64,000 bases of DNA. It comes from Epiperipatus broadwayi (taxonomy: Eukaryota > Onychophora > Udeonychophora > Euonychophora > Peripatidae). Under the pieces are notes generated by a model. The model was not told the origin of the DNA. It searched no databases and saw only the letters and a list, made by a program, of their open reading frames with translations. The position numbers and the translations under genes are program-made. Shown in pieces: positions 11,505 to 24,946 of this stretch (position 1 is the stretch's first letter; every line of letters starts with the position of its first letter). The DNA lies in NCBI GenBank assembly GCA_028023455.1, contig JAQFVV010000072.1, forward strand, positions 582,501-646,500, given 5' to 3'.

Positions 11505-11719
11505 GTTCAAATGGCCTAGTGGTGCCCTGTAGTGCAGATATGATAAGACTCATTTCCATAGGACCATTATACAAGGAATGTTTTGAAATGAAAAAGAATT
11601 ATTTGAAAAATCTACGATTATATGCATGTCGCTTACAGAGTGTAGACATTATAGTTCAAATGTATGAAAATAAATTCACTTTGTTCAAGGATAAATTCCA
11701 GCATTTGATTTCAAAATAA
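11505..11719 (+). CDS. Candidate terminal exon of an unrecognised host gene
   Basis: A pyrimidine-rich acceptor (TAAATTTTCTAG) ends at 11504. The exon then reads in phase 2 as SNGLVVPCSADMIRLISIGP and on to FKDKFQHLISK with TAA at 11717-11719, about 70 codons. The composition (Cys, aromatic and charged residues, few low-complexity runs) is more protein-like than the chance ORFs here. No match to a known family could be made from memory and no upstream exon is visible. A single-exon relic of a transposon is the main alternative. Confidence 0.4.
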
Positions 11720-12516
11720 TTTCATTTAAACTATGTTCATCCTTTATACACATTACAACTACATATGTAACCTATTAATGTTAATTATTTACTCCTATAA
11801 AAATCTGTGATTATATATGGTAATGTTTGATGTAAAATCAATTAAATCTCTTGCAAGATATGTTTCTGTCAATCTGGTGTGACTTCATCAGCTGCATGGA
11901 AATCAGGCGGCATCGCAGCAACTCAGTTTTCACTTGAATATATTTACAATGCTCAATTTGATATTAAAATTTCAAATGTGAATTTTATTGGTAATTTAAT
12001 TAAAACTTCCTTTGTATCTTTTAATGTTAATTGATAAGGCAGAGCCCATAATCCCACTCATTTTTAAATAACCTTGCTTTCAAATAAATATTTTAAATAT
12101 TTATTTAAATCCTTTATTGAAACTTGTGACCTTATATACAGCAATATTTGATGACAAAATCAAATGAATCTTTTGTGTGGCACATTTCTGTTAATCAGAT
12201 TCTAACTCATTAGTTGCATGGCAGGTCAATTGACATCATATCAATGACAACACAGTCCTTCCTCACTAATTAACATAAAGCCCTCAGTGAGATGTTAATT
12301 AAATTGCACCAAAATCCATGCAAGTTTATTTAAATGGAACCTGAGTTGCTAAGTTTGATATATATACCCAAATTCCTGTACAATTGGTGACATCATGTTG
12401 AATTGACAGAAATACAAGTCTTTCAAGATGTTTAATTGAATTTTCTTCAAATATTGATGTTTATATGATCATAAGTTTCTGTAATTTTTTTTATAGAGTT
12501 TAAATGGATATTAATA
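11720..12516. other. No recognised gene
   Basis: AT-rich. Two similar segments, near 11800-11960 and 12125-12250 (CTGTGA...TATATGGTAATGTTTGATG..AAATCAA...ATTTCTGTCAATCTG and a diverged match), look like an old direct duplication of about 320 bp period. No coding potential. Confidence 0.4.
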
Positions 12517-15200
12517 GATTATATATCAGTGGTGGCTAACCTTTTTATGTGTGCATACCAAAAATTTCCAAAAAATATTTATTGAATGATTGGTGTGCCA
12601 TACAGTTATTAAATCAAAATATCAACAACTTGATTACTACAATTTTTTAAAAGTTTACAAAACAAATAATAATAATTAAACAAAATTTTAATAAGCTAAA
12701 TACAAGTGAATGATATTTATTTAGAAGAACCCAAGTTGAATAAAATGTAATAGTAAAAAATTAATAGCAATTAAAACAAAATTTTGGAAATCAACATAAA
12801 TAGATATTATTTAATGAGATTTTTGCTGTTGTATATTGGATGCCAAATGTTTTATATCTGTTTTATATTTTGTCATTTTTAATAATGTATAAACTGAACT
12901 AGATTCCTCTGTCATTCTATTTCTTGAACTATCTTTAATTAAATTCATTTCTGAAATCAAGGATTTACATGCATATGTAGAGGAAAAAATTGATAATATA
13001 GTGGTTGCTAATTTTTTTAAACAATCAAATGTTTCAGGAATAGAATTCCAGGCAGTCAATAAATCCTCTTCAGCATTCTTTTTATATATGTCCAATAATT
13101 GATCATTTTCCATTGTTTTTAAATTATTCCTCAAATCAACAAATTTCTGTTTCCATATAGAACTGGATTGAAAATCGACTGATTGCATTTCCATATCTTC
13201 CAAATTAAACCACTCATAAATTTCTAACTTGAAACTATCCATTGATATTATGTCTGGGTATAAAATAAATTTTGTTGTTTCTGAAAATTGTCTGAACTGT
13301 GTAAATCTTAAAGAAAATTCATCAATTATCGATTGAATAACAGCACAAAAGTCTTGCATCAATTTTACTTGATCGGGTTTCTCATGAAATTCTAAATCAG
13401 TCAAGAACTTTTTTAGATTTGGAAATTTGTAATTTAACTTCAAATTCTTTGATCAAATCAAACATGACAATTGTCTTATTATAACATTGCAGTTTCACAT
13501 TTAATTCATTTATATGTGAACACATATCAGTAAAAACCATTAATTTTGAAAGCCATTCAACATTCATTATATTTTTCAATGATTTTCTCATTATGTAAAA
13601 AGTCTAATTTCATCTAAATATTCCATGAATCTTTGAAGAACTTTTCCTCGACATCGGACATTGTTGTACATAAGTAAACCATTATAGACTGAGTTTACCT
13701 GTCATTGTGTAGATATAAAATTGACTTAGTCATAATATTCAAAACATCATCCAGTGGCTTAAAGTTGGCCTTCGTGCATAAAACCTGCTAATGTATAATT
13801 CAATGAAAACTCAAAATTAAATGTTCAATATGGTTGGTAAATGAACTAATAAAACCATTTTCTTTTGTACCATCTGTAATACAATTTTGGCAACATTTAT
13901 TTCTTTTTCAGCTAGTACATTTTGGAACTTCTTGCAAATATCTATTCCTTTTGTTGTTATTAGTAATGAAGTTAAACTAATCAATTCTTGATATTATTCC
14001 CAACACAAGAGTGAATAAAAATAGCCAAACGAGCTGATCCATTTATATCTGTATTTTCATCTTAAACAATAAGATTGTATATTTCCTTTTTGTTGGTAAG
14101 TTACGTTGTTAGCCATTTGCAGGATTCTTTTTTTAACTATATTTATAGCCAATGGTAAATCTTTTATTCTCTGAATAATTTTTGCTTTGTTTTCAAAATC
14201 TTCAAAAAGAACTGGGGCATATTTCATTCAAGCTTTCTCCATCATTAAAAGGTTTCCCATGTTTGGCAATTATATTTGAAATAAAAAAACTAGCAGCAGT
14301 TATATTTGAATGATTTTCGATAAATTTCATTATGGTTGTTGATTGAATAATTATATTTTTAAATGCTTGAGCAATATATTCTTTTGGTTCATCTTGACTT
14401 TTTTTAGAGCAATTTATGTTTGGTGTCAATGCCGTTTTACTAATGATGTTCTCAATACAACTGTTCCTAAACATAAAACACATACTGCCCAGATGCATTT
14501 GCTAATCATTCTATACTCATCAGTCCATCAATTTTGAAATTCTCTACTGCTGGACAATTTTTGTTTTTTATTTTCACTAGTCATATTAATATAATAGTAA
14601 CAAATTTATTTAAAAGTAAATTTAAATGTGCTTTTTCAAAGATTTATTATATGTTAAAATATATTATTATCCTTACATTTCACTTTTATAGCAAAACGTC
14701 AAGCAAAAAAAAAAAATCATTTGATGGCGTTGATTACGTATTTTGTTCGCGATTTTGACTACATTAAAAAAATGAATGTGTCAACACATTTAAATGAAAA
14801 AAAAATTAGAACAGAAATCCATTTGATTACTTTTACTTTAGATTTTAAAAAATTTACTTCAAAGAGTTATAAAATATTTTACTGAGTTTACTTTCTAGTT
14901 TTATTGGAATCATTTAACAGGTTTATAGAATATAATACCACAGTATACGGTACCACTTTATTTGACTTAAAATATCATAATTTATTGTTTCTAATCAGAG
15001 TTCAATTGTAAATTGAATTCTAATATAATATTTATTTATATTACTTTTAGTTTACAGTAAATTTTTATTAGTACAGATTTAGCAACAAAAAGAATATTGA
15101 ATAATTTAAAGCATCGAAAATTATCATATGTAAATAGTTCGCATGCCAGTAAAAAATTCAAGCGTGCCAGAATCATAGGTTTGCCATCACTGGATTATAT
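12517..15200. mobile_element. hAT transposon with 8-bp TSD
   Basis: GATTATAT is duplicated at 12517-12524 and 15193-15200. Between them the termini are inverted: left CAGTGGTGGCTAACCT from 12527, right reading CAGTGATGGCAAACCT on the minus strand from 15192. An 8-bp duplication with CAGTGGTG-type ends is the hAT signature. The interior (2.67 kb) carries a minus-strand transposase relic. Confidence 0.9.
12811..14498 (-). pseudogene. hAT transposase, decayed
   Basis: Remnant of a DDE-type hAT transposase, which cuts and pastes the element. The C-terminal piece 12811-13443 (210 codons) includes the dimerisation region: LLTAWNSIPETFDCLKKLAT followed by FSSTYACKSLISEMNLIKDSSRNRMT, which matches the W-P-LA-S-ER region of hAT proteins of the type also found in GTF2IRD2/ZBED-like domesticated genes. 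Upstream frames 13397-13591 and 14202-14498 hold more of the protein (SDVCSHINELNVKLQ-like and IIAKHGKPFNDGESLNEICP, the latter a recognisable hAT N-terminal block), with frameshifts and stops between. Not functional. Confidence 0.8.
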
Positions 15201-15915
15201 GAATGCACTTAGCCTGTCAGTTTTAACTTTAAATCTTGGCTTGGGGGCAGTTGGCTATCATTAACTTCTGTTCTCAGTTGAGTAATTTCTAATTGAGTAA
15301 TTATAAATGAATAACTCTACACATTAAACTACACCTTACCCTGCTTAACAAGGGCAATTGGTCCCCAAAACTCATCATTAAGCAAGAATATTGTAGGCAG
15401 AATAAGCATTTATAATGGTTGTCTATGGGGAAAAAATTGGCTGGTTACTCCAGCTTAAAAATTACACTATAAGTTGGGAATATTATGTTAAAAAAATAAC
15501 ATCAAATGTATATATAAATTTAAAAAATCCTTAGCATATGTTATATACTTGTGTAAACTGTTTTGTGTGTATTATCCAGATATTCATTTAAAATATATAT
15601 TTATGTATGTACGATAATGCAACTTAAATCAATGTAAAAAAAAACAACACTTAGCTTAAAGTTACATCCTGTGATCCATTTACCAATCATTGTTATCCAG
15701 TTTGTTTTCTGTGGTGTATTCCCTGACAATTTGTCTGAGAAACACCCTCAAATATTATAATAATGAGATTATCTTAGTCAAACAATATTTATTACATTTC
15801 AAATATAGAAACATTTGATTATACACTTACACCTAATATATACATACATATATCTCATACATAGATATACTCTTAGTTTCTAAATACATTAACAGCAATG
15901 ATGGTATATTATAAG
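15201..15915. other. No recognised gene
   Basis: AT-rich spacer with TA-rich microsatellite-like stretches near 15590 and 15830-15870. No coding or structural feature supported. Confidence 0.4.
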
Positions 15916-16047
15916 ATGTGATATGTTGGACTATTTCCATCATTCATGAATGAATGTTGAATGTATAGAAAATTTTAAACTTTATTTAAACTTTTCAATA
16001 CATTCACATTCATTCATAAATGATGGAAATAGTCCAACATATCACAT
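15916..16047. mobile_element. Small foldback MITE (GGACTATTTCCATCAT family)
   Basis: Inverted arms of about 55 bp: ATGTGATATGTTGGACTATT at the left and its exact reverse complement at the right, enclosing a short AT centre. The arm core GGACTATTTCCATCAT recurs as the inverted ends of the element at 55523-55885. There is no transposase, so it is a non-autonomous element of unknown superfamily. Confidence 0.8.
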
Positions 16048-19000
16048 TTTCCTTTAACAGCACTCTTAAATTTTACTGCCCGAAAATTACAGCCATTCTT
16101 ATCGCATTTCTCTTTTAACAACTCAGCTAAGTATGTCCCAATATTAAACTCTGATAGCCCTTTAGGCTTACAAAACAAAAATTAAAATCAGGATGATCTG
16201 TTTAAAATTAGTCCATTTTCTGTACCTTCAGATCAGTTTCTGGCTTTACTCTTGCTCTGGAACATGACTTGATACAGATAATACCAGTTACTAGATTACA
16301 AATTTTGCAAGCGAAGAAAAAAGCACTTCACTGCCAAAACAGTTTACATAATCTGCAGTTTTTTCCCCACCTGATTCTTCCTATTACTTAAATTACTTTG
16401 TCAAGAATTTAATTAATGTTACTTTCCAAATCTTCTATTTTAAATAGTTTAATCTTTTCTCTAATCAGTTCTACTTCCTCAATACTTTTTAATCAGTCCA
16501 TAAAGAAAACTTTCTAATTATGCAACTATTCTACTTTTGTAATAATTCCACAAGTTTTACATTATCTCTGTTGTCGATTAAATTCCTAAATATTTCTCTT
16601 TCTGTTTTTTTTTTATTTAATTTAAACATTTAATCTTTTCTTTATCTTTTTGTTACTTATATGTCTGGAGTCTCCAAAGTGGTCGATATAAATCCCCAGG
16701 AGCTAATATACTAAATTGTAACACTTTAATTTTAAAATTAATTTGATGCCATTATACATATATAATTGTTATATATATATATTGTGCCCTTTTGATTAGG
16801 TCCAAATAGATTCACTGAGTCAATTTTTTAAAAAATTTAAATTAAGGATACATTTTAATTAGTATGTTGGTAATGTTTTAAAATGTTTTGTAAAAGTGAG
16901 AGTAGTGAATACATAAAAGTTGTACTAATATGTTAAAAATAATAAAGTAAAGCTAAACATAAAAAACTGGCCATAGTAAAATAGGCTAAAAACCCTAGTA
17001 AACAAGTGTTAAAAGCTAAATTTAAAATAATGACTTGGAATTAAATAAATTAGTGTATTTTAAAATAAAAATTATACTTAATATTTGTTATAAATTATTT
17101 ATTTAAAATATATTTTGTGAGGGACAAATATGTTTATTTAATAGTATTGAAATTATTATTCTAAATTATATTATCATTTAATATATTTTTTTGTAATTAA
17201 ATATTTATTTCTATTATCAGACAGTAATTAAATTGTTACATTGTCTGGATTTAAACGTCATGTGACACAAGTACTCATACTCTGTGCTTACAATTTTTAT
17301 AAAGATAGTTTCAAAATTGCTTTAGAATTGTGCTATAAATTGAAACATTTGTTTGTCACAAGATAAAAAAGTAACTTATAAAATATTTAATTGGGTAGTT
17401 TTAAAAATATGTAGTTAATATAATTGAATTTTTAAAAAATAGATACATTAAAATAAATATTGGATAAATTAATAAAATATTTTTAAAATGTTATTTTAAA
17501 ATGTTTAGTTTGTTTAAATAAAAGTATAAAATTAATTTGGAATTAATATATCTAATATTTTAAAAATGAGTCATAAGTTTTATTTTTTAATTGTGTAACT
17601 TGACTAATATGTAAATTAGATCACCAGTTAAAGATCTAATAGCCAATTAAATCATCAATTCAATTTACTATAAAAGTAGATGTTTTCATTCTTCTTGATG
17701 CTTTTAATAGCTCAATTGTGTGCTTTTAAATAACTTAAATAGGTGTTTAATAATTATATAACTCAATATTTTTTAATATCAATGTATTGCCTAGTTTATT
17801 ACTTGAAATTATTGTTTAAAAGAGAGTATTTAAAGGACTTTAAATTTAATAAGTTAAAATCATGCATTGTTAAAGCAACAAAATTCCCTATCAAGTATTT
17901 CTATTAAAACTTGAGCCAGCTTCACAGTAGCTATGGAATTAATACCAGAAATAAGTATATATTCAAGGAAAGTAAGGATGGAGGTACAGATACCAAATGA
18001 AAATATAATTCTAGAAATATTATCAGAAATAAATATATCATTATTTATTTTGATATTTTGGACATTGTCAAGGAGATTGGACAGAAAAGTTCTTCAAAAA
18101 ATTAGTTTAAATGCATTATATTGTAAGAAAAGATGACCATATCTGAAAAGCAGAAGTTATAAGGTAAAAACTTTGACCCAAGAGTTGCAGTAAATATTTT
18201 AAAAGAAATATTCTTTTAAAAGGTTTATTATGAACTTTTCTTTAAAATGATAGATATAAAACCGATAGTACTGCAAATACATTTTATATGACAAGTCGTC
18301 CTTATTAGAAAAAAAGGCCACACTTATTTAATAATGTAAAAACCGATTTTAGAAAATTATTCTTTAGAAAAGAGATACCTGAGTAATTAAAATTATCCTG
18401 ACAAAATAACTTTATATTTTTATTGAATTACCAGAAAATGCTAATTTTAATGGAATGTAATTGCATATTTTTGTACAAGTACACATGAATTCATATAGCC
18501 GTAACTGATGCATCAAAAGCCCATGTAGGATCCTAGTGAATGGGAAAACTCTGGAGGATTATTTTATAACTTTCCAAAGTGATATCACCTATAATAATCA
18601 TTGTCCTGAAAGCTATAGACAAGTGACTATAATTTTTATGAACTTTCATCAAAGGATTAATGATTTATTTTTCTAAATAATTGCAGATTTACGATTTCAT
18701 TTTTTTTTGTTGTTGTCATTTATGAATATGCCACGTCGAGGGAAGGAGGAAAAAAAGGTTTTTTTTTTATTCTAAAGCATTATACAGTGGATGTCCTAGC
18801 AACAAACATTGGGAGCCGTCTATGAAGGATTTCTAATCAAGAAATATTAAAAGAAAACATTTTTTTGATTTATTTTATAGCGAGTTGGAATTTTTCCGTA
18901 AATATAATCTTTATTTTTTTTTCTTACTAATAATAGTATTAAGTTTTCTTATTATTGTTAGGCAGGAAATTACATATAAAAAAATCAATTAATCTAACAT

Positions 19001-21950
19001 AATTATTGTAAGGAATATTTAATTCTTTGTAAAGTTTTTATAAATATTTTTCTAAGTATGATAGTTCTTGCTGAGTAAATGCTATTATTATTTAATGTTT
19101 CTTTTATGAAATATGGACCAGAAAACGTCTAAGAGTGACCAACTAGCAATTTGTCACTGTGGGTAAATTTGCAAAATATATTAATTTTTATATGATGTAT
19201 ATATTTTTTTTAGATTGCTTGGAATTTTTTTATAGTATTACCTTATCACATGAACATATGAGTATGTGTGCATGAATTAAATACACATAGAACTTATTAT
19301 TATTATTCTAGAAATATGAGCTAATTTTTTTTTTAAAAATGTATGCATACTTTTCTATTACTAATGTAATGATTTAACGATACATATAATTTATATGAAT
19401 CTTTTAGTGGAGGAACCCTATTATTTTAAAATGTTTTAAAGTATTGATTTAATACATTGATACAAAATCATTTGTATTTTTATTGCTGAATTTTGAAAGT
19501 GAAGAAACCTTTTCTTGTTTAATAGTTTTAGATTGTTGAAGTCATACGTGAATCTTATTTATTGTTTTAGAATAATGTTTGATAATTTTGCGATGTAGAT
19601 TGATAAATCTATTATGAAATTTTTAAATGATAATGACCTTGGGATTATGAAAAGAAACCAATGGGATGCTTGTATATAGGATTTATGGGGAATAGAAAGT
19701 AATTTATTTTATCTTAGTAGTTTATGCAATAACGTAGTTCTGTAACTTGTATATATTTTTTTTTCCATGGGCAGTGTCTTTCTTAGTATTGAATATTTTA
19801 AGGTTCGAAGGAACTGAATAAAGTCTGGACATTATTTTTATAGTGGTCATTAGACAGAGAAGTCATGCCTCTTCATATGCCATGTTGATTATTTTTATAC
19901 TATTGAGTTGATACTCTAGTTAGTTCTTCATGCCTATGCATCTAATTGCTATCTTAATTTCAAAAGTTATTGCATCGTACAGAACTGTATTTATGAAGGA
20001 GAATAATAAATAATTTTAGGAATTGTAGAATCGTTATTTTTAAAAGAAGATAAGATAGGTTTTCTTGCTTTGGTTTATGTTGAGATTAAATACAAATGAG
20101 ATTGAAAATAAATGCAAACTATAAGGATAAAGAATTATAAATATTTCTGTATTTTATTAAACTATTTTTTTTTAAAAAATACATAAGGGATAATAAATTA
20201 TCCGCGAGATTTTTGAATAATTTTTGAATATTTTGATTACACATGGTAATGCATATTTTTAAATAAATAGAACATCCAGAAGAAATAACATAAATAGAAC
20301 AAGTACTTATATTTTGTGAATATTATTTTATGTTTTAAAAATGCATAAAACACACACATAGAGATTTTTATTAGAGAAGTACCAAGCAAGGTGTATAAAA
20401 ATATGTCAATCATATTTTATTTAAATCCATTTATTTATTTAACGAACCAAAATAAATATTTTTGAATAATGTCAGCACTATCATAGTAGAAGTTTAATTT
20501 ATTACAAAATCTACTAACGTATATTAAAAATGTTACTTCAATAGTTTATGACTTCATATTTTTGTGTATGCTTTCGGAAAAACATTTTAATACATGTCAA
20601 TTAGGGGATATTATATTCAACTATAATTGTATACGTAATTAGTAGTAGTATTATTGTAAAGAAATATGCAAAGTTATAAGTCGGAGTTATTTACTTGATT
20701 TTATTATTTTAAAATGAAGTATGTAATTTATCCAAGATGTAACTGTAAATATTGTATATAGTTTTTGTTAAAAGTCTATAATAAATTTTGTTAAACTTGT
20801 TTTATAAAACTTTGGGTTGTATTGATTATTCACATTACAAATACATGATCTCCAGATATTAAACTAAACATATTTGCACAGTAGGAATACAATTATTTAC
20901 TTAAGAAATTACAATATCTCATTATATATGTTTATTTCAACTAAAGAATGATGTGTCATAAATTGTAAAGATTTCGCAAGGGTCATTTGTTCAAACATAA
21001 TAAATGTAATTTAAAGTCATTGTTTAACACCTTCACCCTCTCACTTCCACACACTTAAGATTTGCCCATACATAAATGTTTGGGTCGAAAGAATGAGTGG
21101 ATTCATTCCATTCTTTCTAAAATACTATATCTCATGCCTGGAAAAATTGAGAGTATTCATTTATAATTTATCTTTAAAGTGCATGTGCATTGGCTTCATC
21201 GCTAATATCACTATTACATAAAAAACATGGCGCTATATAAAATAATATCTCATTATAAATGCTCATAATATAATTTATTTGAGAAATTTCATTTTACATT
21301 ATTATTATCATTATAGTCATAAATTAATTATATAATTTATTGCATAGAATTATAATATTATTCGTTGCCACATATTCTCAGATTATGCCACACATTCTAT
21401 TTAAGATACCACATGAAAACGAAAAATTATATTATATTACTTGTTATTATTGTTATCGATAGTTACCATAACATTGAAAAGTAGATAAGATTGATAATTA
21501 TACATTGAAGATTATTATTAGTTAGACTTTGAGGGTGATACAGGTTATAAATTGATTAGAATTATTTAAAAGAACCTGAGATAATTATAGTTATATTATT
21601 TTAATAAATAGATTATGATTTATTTAGTAGCATTATATTAAATTGATTATTATTTTAAAGTTGTAAGAATGCTATGAATTTATTGTTATTTGAAATAATA
21701 GGGGGGATAGTATTCTTATGCCATTGAAGTTGTATCCTGTAGGGTATTAGCTCAATGTAATTCTTTACTGCTTGCACTTCACTTCATTGTCTCACGATTC
21801 ATTAAAAATTTATTTATTTTAATTTTTATAAAACTGAACCATTTATTAATCAATTAGAGCTAGTTTAATATTAAATAATATCATAGATATTTTTATTATT
21901 GATTATAATAAGATTATATGTGTTTTAGCCCAGCATAATCATTTAACTGA
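16048..21950. other. No recognised gene over about 5.9 kb
   Basis: Very AT-rich sequence. Short ORFs such as 17933-18136 show no homology I recognise and no splice context. Repeated poly-T and poly-A runs and TA tracts occur throughout. It may be intronic or long 3' UTR; the sequence gives no direct support for either. Confidence 0.4.
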
Positions 21951-21954
21951 GCTA

Positions 21955-22008
21955 GTCTTATATTATTATTGCTGCTGCTGCTGCCGCTGCTGCTGCTACT
22001 ACTACTAC
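21955..22008 (+). repeat. Trinucleotide microsatellite (ATT/GCT/ACT)
   Basis: (TAT)n, then (TGC)n interrupted once by CGC, then (TAC)n, immediately 5' of a truncated LINE. The compound repeat marks the 5' junction of that LINE. Confidence 0.9.
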
Positions 22009-22009
22009 T

Positions 22010-24200
22010 GACTGGAGTGTAATTTTTGTAGAAAATGATCCGAATGAAGCTGTAATTAAGTTTATTGATATAATTCAAAATTGTTTGGATTATTATATTC
22101 CTCTTAGATGTTCACAACATAATAATAAATATCCTAAATGGTTCTCTAAAGAATTATGTAAGGGACTTAATAGGAAACATAAATATCATAGATTATATAA
22201 ATTAGCTAATGATAAAGAAATATATAAGAAATTTAGTGCATTGCGTGTTTATACAAAAATATTATGAAAAGAGATTAAGATAATCATTTAAATAGCATTG
22301 AAAATGATTTTAAACACAATCCACAAATGTTTTGGAATTATATTAAAAATTTAAATATTGTTGGGAATAAGAATAACAAAAATAATTTAATACAGCCTTC
22401 TATGAATGAATTAGTCATTTCACAAATATGTACTCAAATATTACTTAAAGTGATGTGATTAATATTGAGTCTGATAATAAAAGAAATTGGAATATTGATG
22501 TTGATAAAATTAATATTACTGATGTGCTTAATGCCATAAACAAACTTAAATCTAAATCATCTATGGGATATGATAATATTCCTAATTTTATTATTAGGGG
22601 TTATGCAGACTGTTTGGTAATTCCATGGGGTTATATAATTAATTTGTCTATTGAAAAATGCAGTGTTCCTGATATATTTAAAATCTCTAAGATTGTGCCT
22701 ATTTATAAAAAGGGAAATAGAACTGATCCATGTAATTATAGACCTATTTCGGTTCTGTCTTTATTTGCTAGGATTTATGAAAGATGCATTTATAATAATA
22801 TCATTACAGATATGATTAAGGTCTTGCCTAATTATCAACATGGTCTTGTACCTGGAAGGTCTGTTGATACTAATTTAATGGTAATATCAGATCATATTGC
22901 TCATTCTCTTTCTGATCAGAAGCAACTTGATGTTATTTATTTTGATATGTCACAAGCATTTGATAATGTGGCACATAATCATCTAATATATAAACTTAAA
23001 TTAATGGGAATTAGTTCTCATTTGATTGCATGGTTTATTAATTATTTGGAAAATAGATTCTCCTACATTTATATGGATAAAGTTAACTCTAAGCTATTCA
23101 GAAATAAAATTGGGGTACCTCAGGGTGGAATATTAGCACCTTTACTTTTTAATGTTTTCATATTTGATCTTGATCAAAATATTAAAAAAAGTATGATACT
23201 TACCTATGCAGATGATTGTAAATTATTTAAAAGAATTAGTACATATGATGATCATATTGATCTTCAAAAAGATATTATTTATTTTAAAGAATGGTGTAAA
23301 TTTAATAATATAAAAATAAACATAAGTAAAACATGTATTGTCTCTTATACCAATAAAACAGATAGATCTGTTTATCATTACATGATTGATGAAGATGTTA
23401 TTATATACAAAGAAGTTGTTTCTGATCTTGGACTTATATTTTGTAAGAATTTTAATTTTAATGAGCATGTAAAATATATTATAAGTAAAGCATATAGACG
23501 GATGGGATGTATTTTGAGATTTGGCAGAGACTTATCTCCTTGTATAAAGTACATGTTATTCTGTTCTCTTGTTGTACCTTTATTGGAGTATGGATCTTCT
23601 ATATGGAATTTGGATTTGGCTTACAATTAGTCTAAAATTTCTAATGTAGAGAAAAGATTTATTAAACTAATAAAGGGAGAAAATTTAAATGTTAAAACAA
23701 TATTAACTGAAAGAAGACTAACTAAAGATATGGTATTTTTAAAAAAGTTGATTGATGGAAAATTGATGTAAATGATTGTATATCCAAAATTGAATTAAGA
23801 GTTCCTTCTCATTCACTAAGGGAAGTGTACACTTTTAATATTAAAAAAACTAAAAACTCTTTTATAAATAAATCTGTCATTAACAGATTACAAAAGTTAT
23901 ATAATCAAAAATTTAATGACATTGATGTTTTTTGTGATTATTTTATAAATAATGTTAAAAAGAAATTGAATCTATTGTAGATAACATGTGTTTATATATA
24001 TTTTTATTATGAATTGTAATTTTCCTTATTGTATATTTTTATTAATGTTACTATATTGAATAATGTTTTGTTTGTTTTGTATATTTATTTGTAATCTTGT
24101 GTATTTCTTTTAAAACGAAAGTGTTGAAATGCACGTAATAAATAAGAATTGAATTATTGAATAATAATAAGAATAATAATAATAATTATTATTATTATTA
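22010..24200 (+). mobile_element. 5'-truncated LINE, Jockey/CR1-like
   Basis: A second, unrelated non-LTR family. It opens in the linker between endonuclease and RT (KYPKWFSKELCKGLNRKHKYH, the WF-basic block common to Jockey/CR1-type proteins), passes through RT and a C-terminal domain ending at about 23980, and has a 3' UTR of about 170 bp ending in ATTGAATAATAATAAG-type repeats at 24140-24180. No endonuclease is present, so it is 5' truncated. Clade assignment between Jockey and CR1 is not settled by eye. Confidence 0.85.
22085..23981 (+). pseudogene. LINE reverse transcriptase and C-terminal domain (broken)
   Basis: 22085-22267 holds the linker with a stop at its end, and 22455-23630 holds the RT (391 codons). 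RT blocks: NYRPISVLSLFARIYERCIY, HGLVPGRSVDTNLM, IYFDMSQAFDNVAH (motif A, catalytic Asp), GVPQGGILAPLLFNVF (motif B), TYADDCKLF (motif C, Asp pair), IKINISKTCIVSY (motif D) and VSDLGLIF. A TAG at 23628-23630 and a frameshift near 23758 separate the last part (VEKRFIKLIKGENL... to NVKKKLNLL, stop about 23978), which is the usual post-RT region. Dead copy. Confidence 0.85.
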
Positions 24201-24564
24201 TTATTTCCGGATAGTGAGGGTACAATATAAAAAAAAAAAAAATTCATTAATATTTTATTTTTGTTTTAAAAATGTAAATAATCCAAATGTCACATTAGCA
24301 TTGTTTTCCCCATCCTATCATAATTAGGTAATAGTAAAAAGTTGAGAAATTCTTGAAGGAGTTGACTATCAAAAAAGTTTGGAGATCGCTGTTCTATATA
24401 ATACCAAGAGATTGCATTAAGAAGAGATAGCCTTTGAATATTGGAAGCATTTACTGTTTTCATTGATTACTATTAACATCTGATGGTAATTTTTTAATAT
24501 GAAAATATAAGCCATTTCTACATATTTAAACAATTACATGTTAGAAATTATTAACACACACACA
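24201..24564. other. Spacer; possible DNA-transposon end
   Basis: No gene. The stretch around 24340-24395 (AAAAAAGTTTGGAGATCGCTG) resembles the right end of hAT elements (GGTTGGAGACCACTG-like), but no left partner or duplication was found, so it is only a possibility. Confidence 0.3.
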
Positions 24565-24946
24565 CAGAAAGGAGTTTGCTATTAACTGAAAGGAGACTCT
24601 TTGATTCCTCTTGGAGGCCTTAAAGTAATTGAGCAGGGAAAATTCCTAATGTCCACTCCATATGTTCTTGTTGTTGCTGTTATTACTATGTGATTATTCA
24701 TATAGTATATGATCATGGATGGCTGCTCACCAACATGCATTAGCCAGTGTGGTGAGTTTATTAGCTTTTTATCTCTGAGTTTAAGATCAAGAAACACCAT
24801 GGTCTTTCTTCTCAGTGCCTGATAAGGCAGAATGAATATTTGTGTAAATGATAAATATTTTTCCAATAGATATATAAAATCACGACAGACAAAAATAAAT
24901 CATCCCTACTCCCAGGAGGCTATAAAGTCACCAATCAAGGCAGAGT

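Noticed and set aside
17933-18136. 67-codon ORF
   Set aside because: No recognised homology, no splice context, composition like the surrounding AT-rich DNA.
24340-24395. hAT-like right terminus GTTTGGAGATCGCTG
   Set aside because: No left end or 8-bp duplication could be paired with it.
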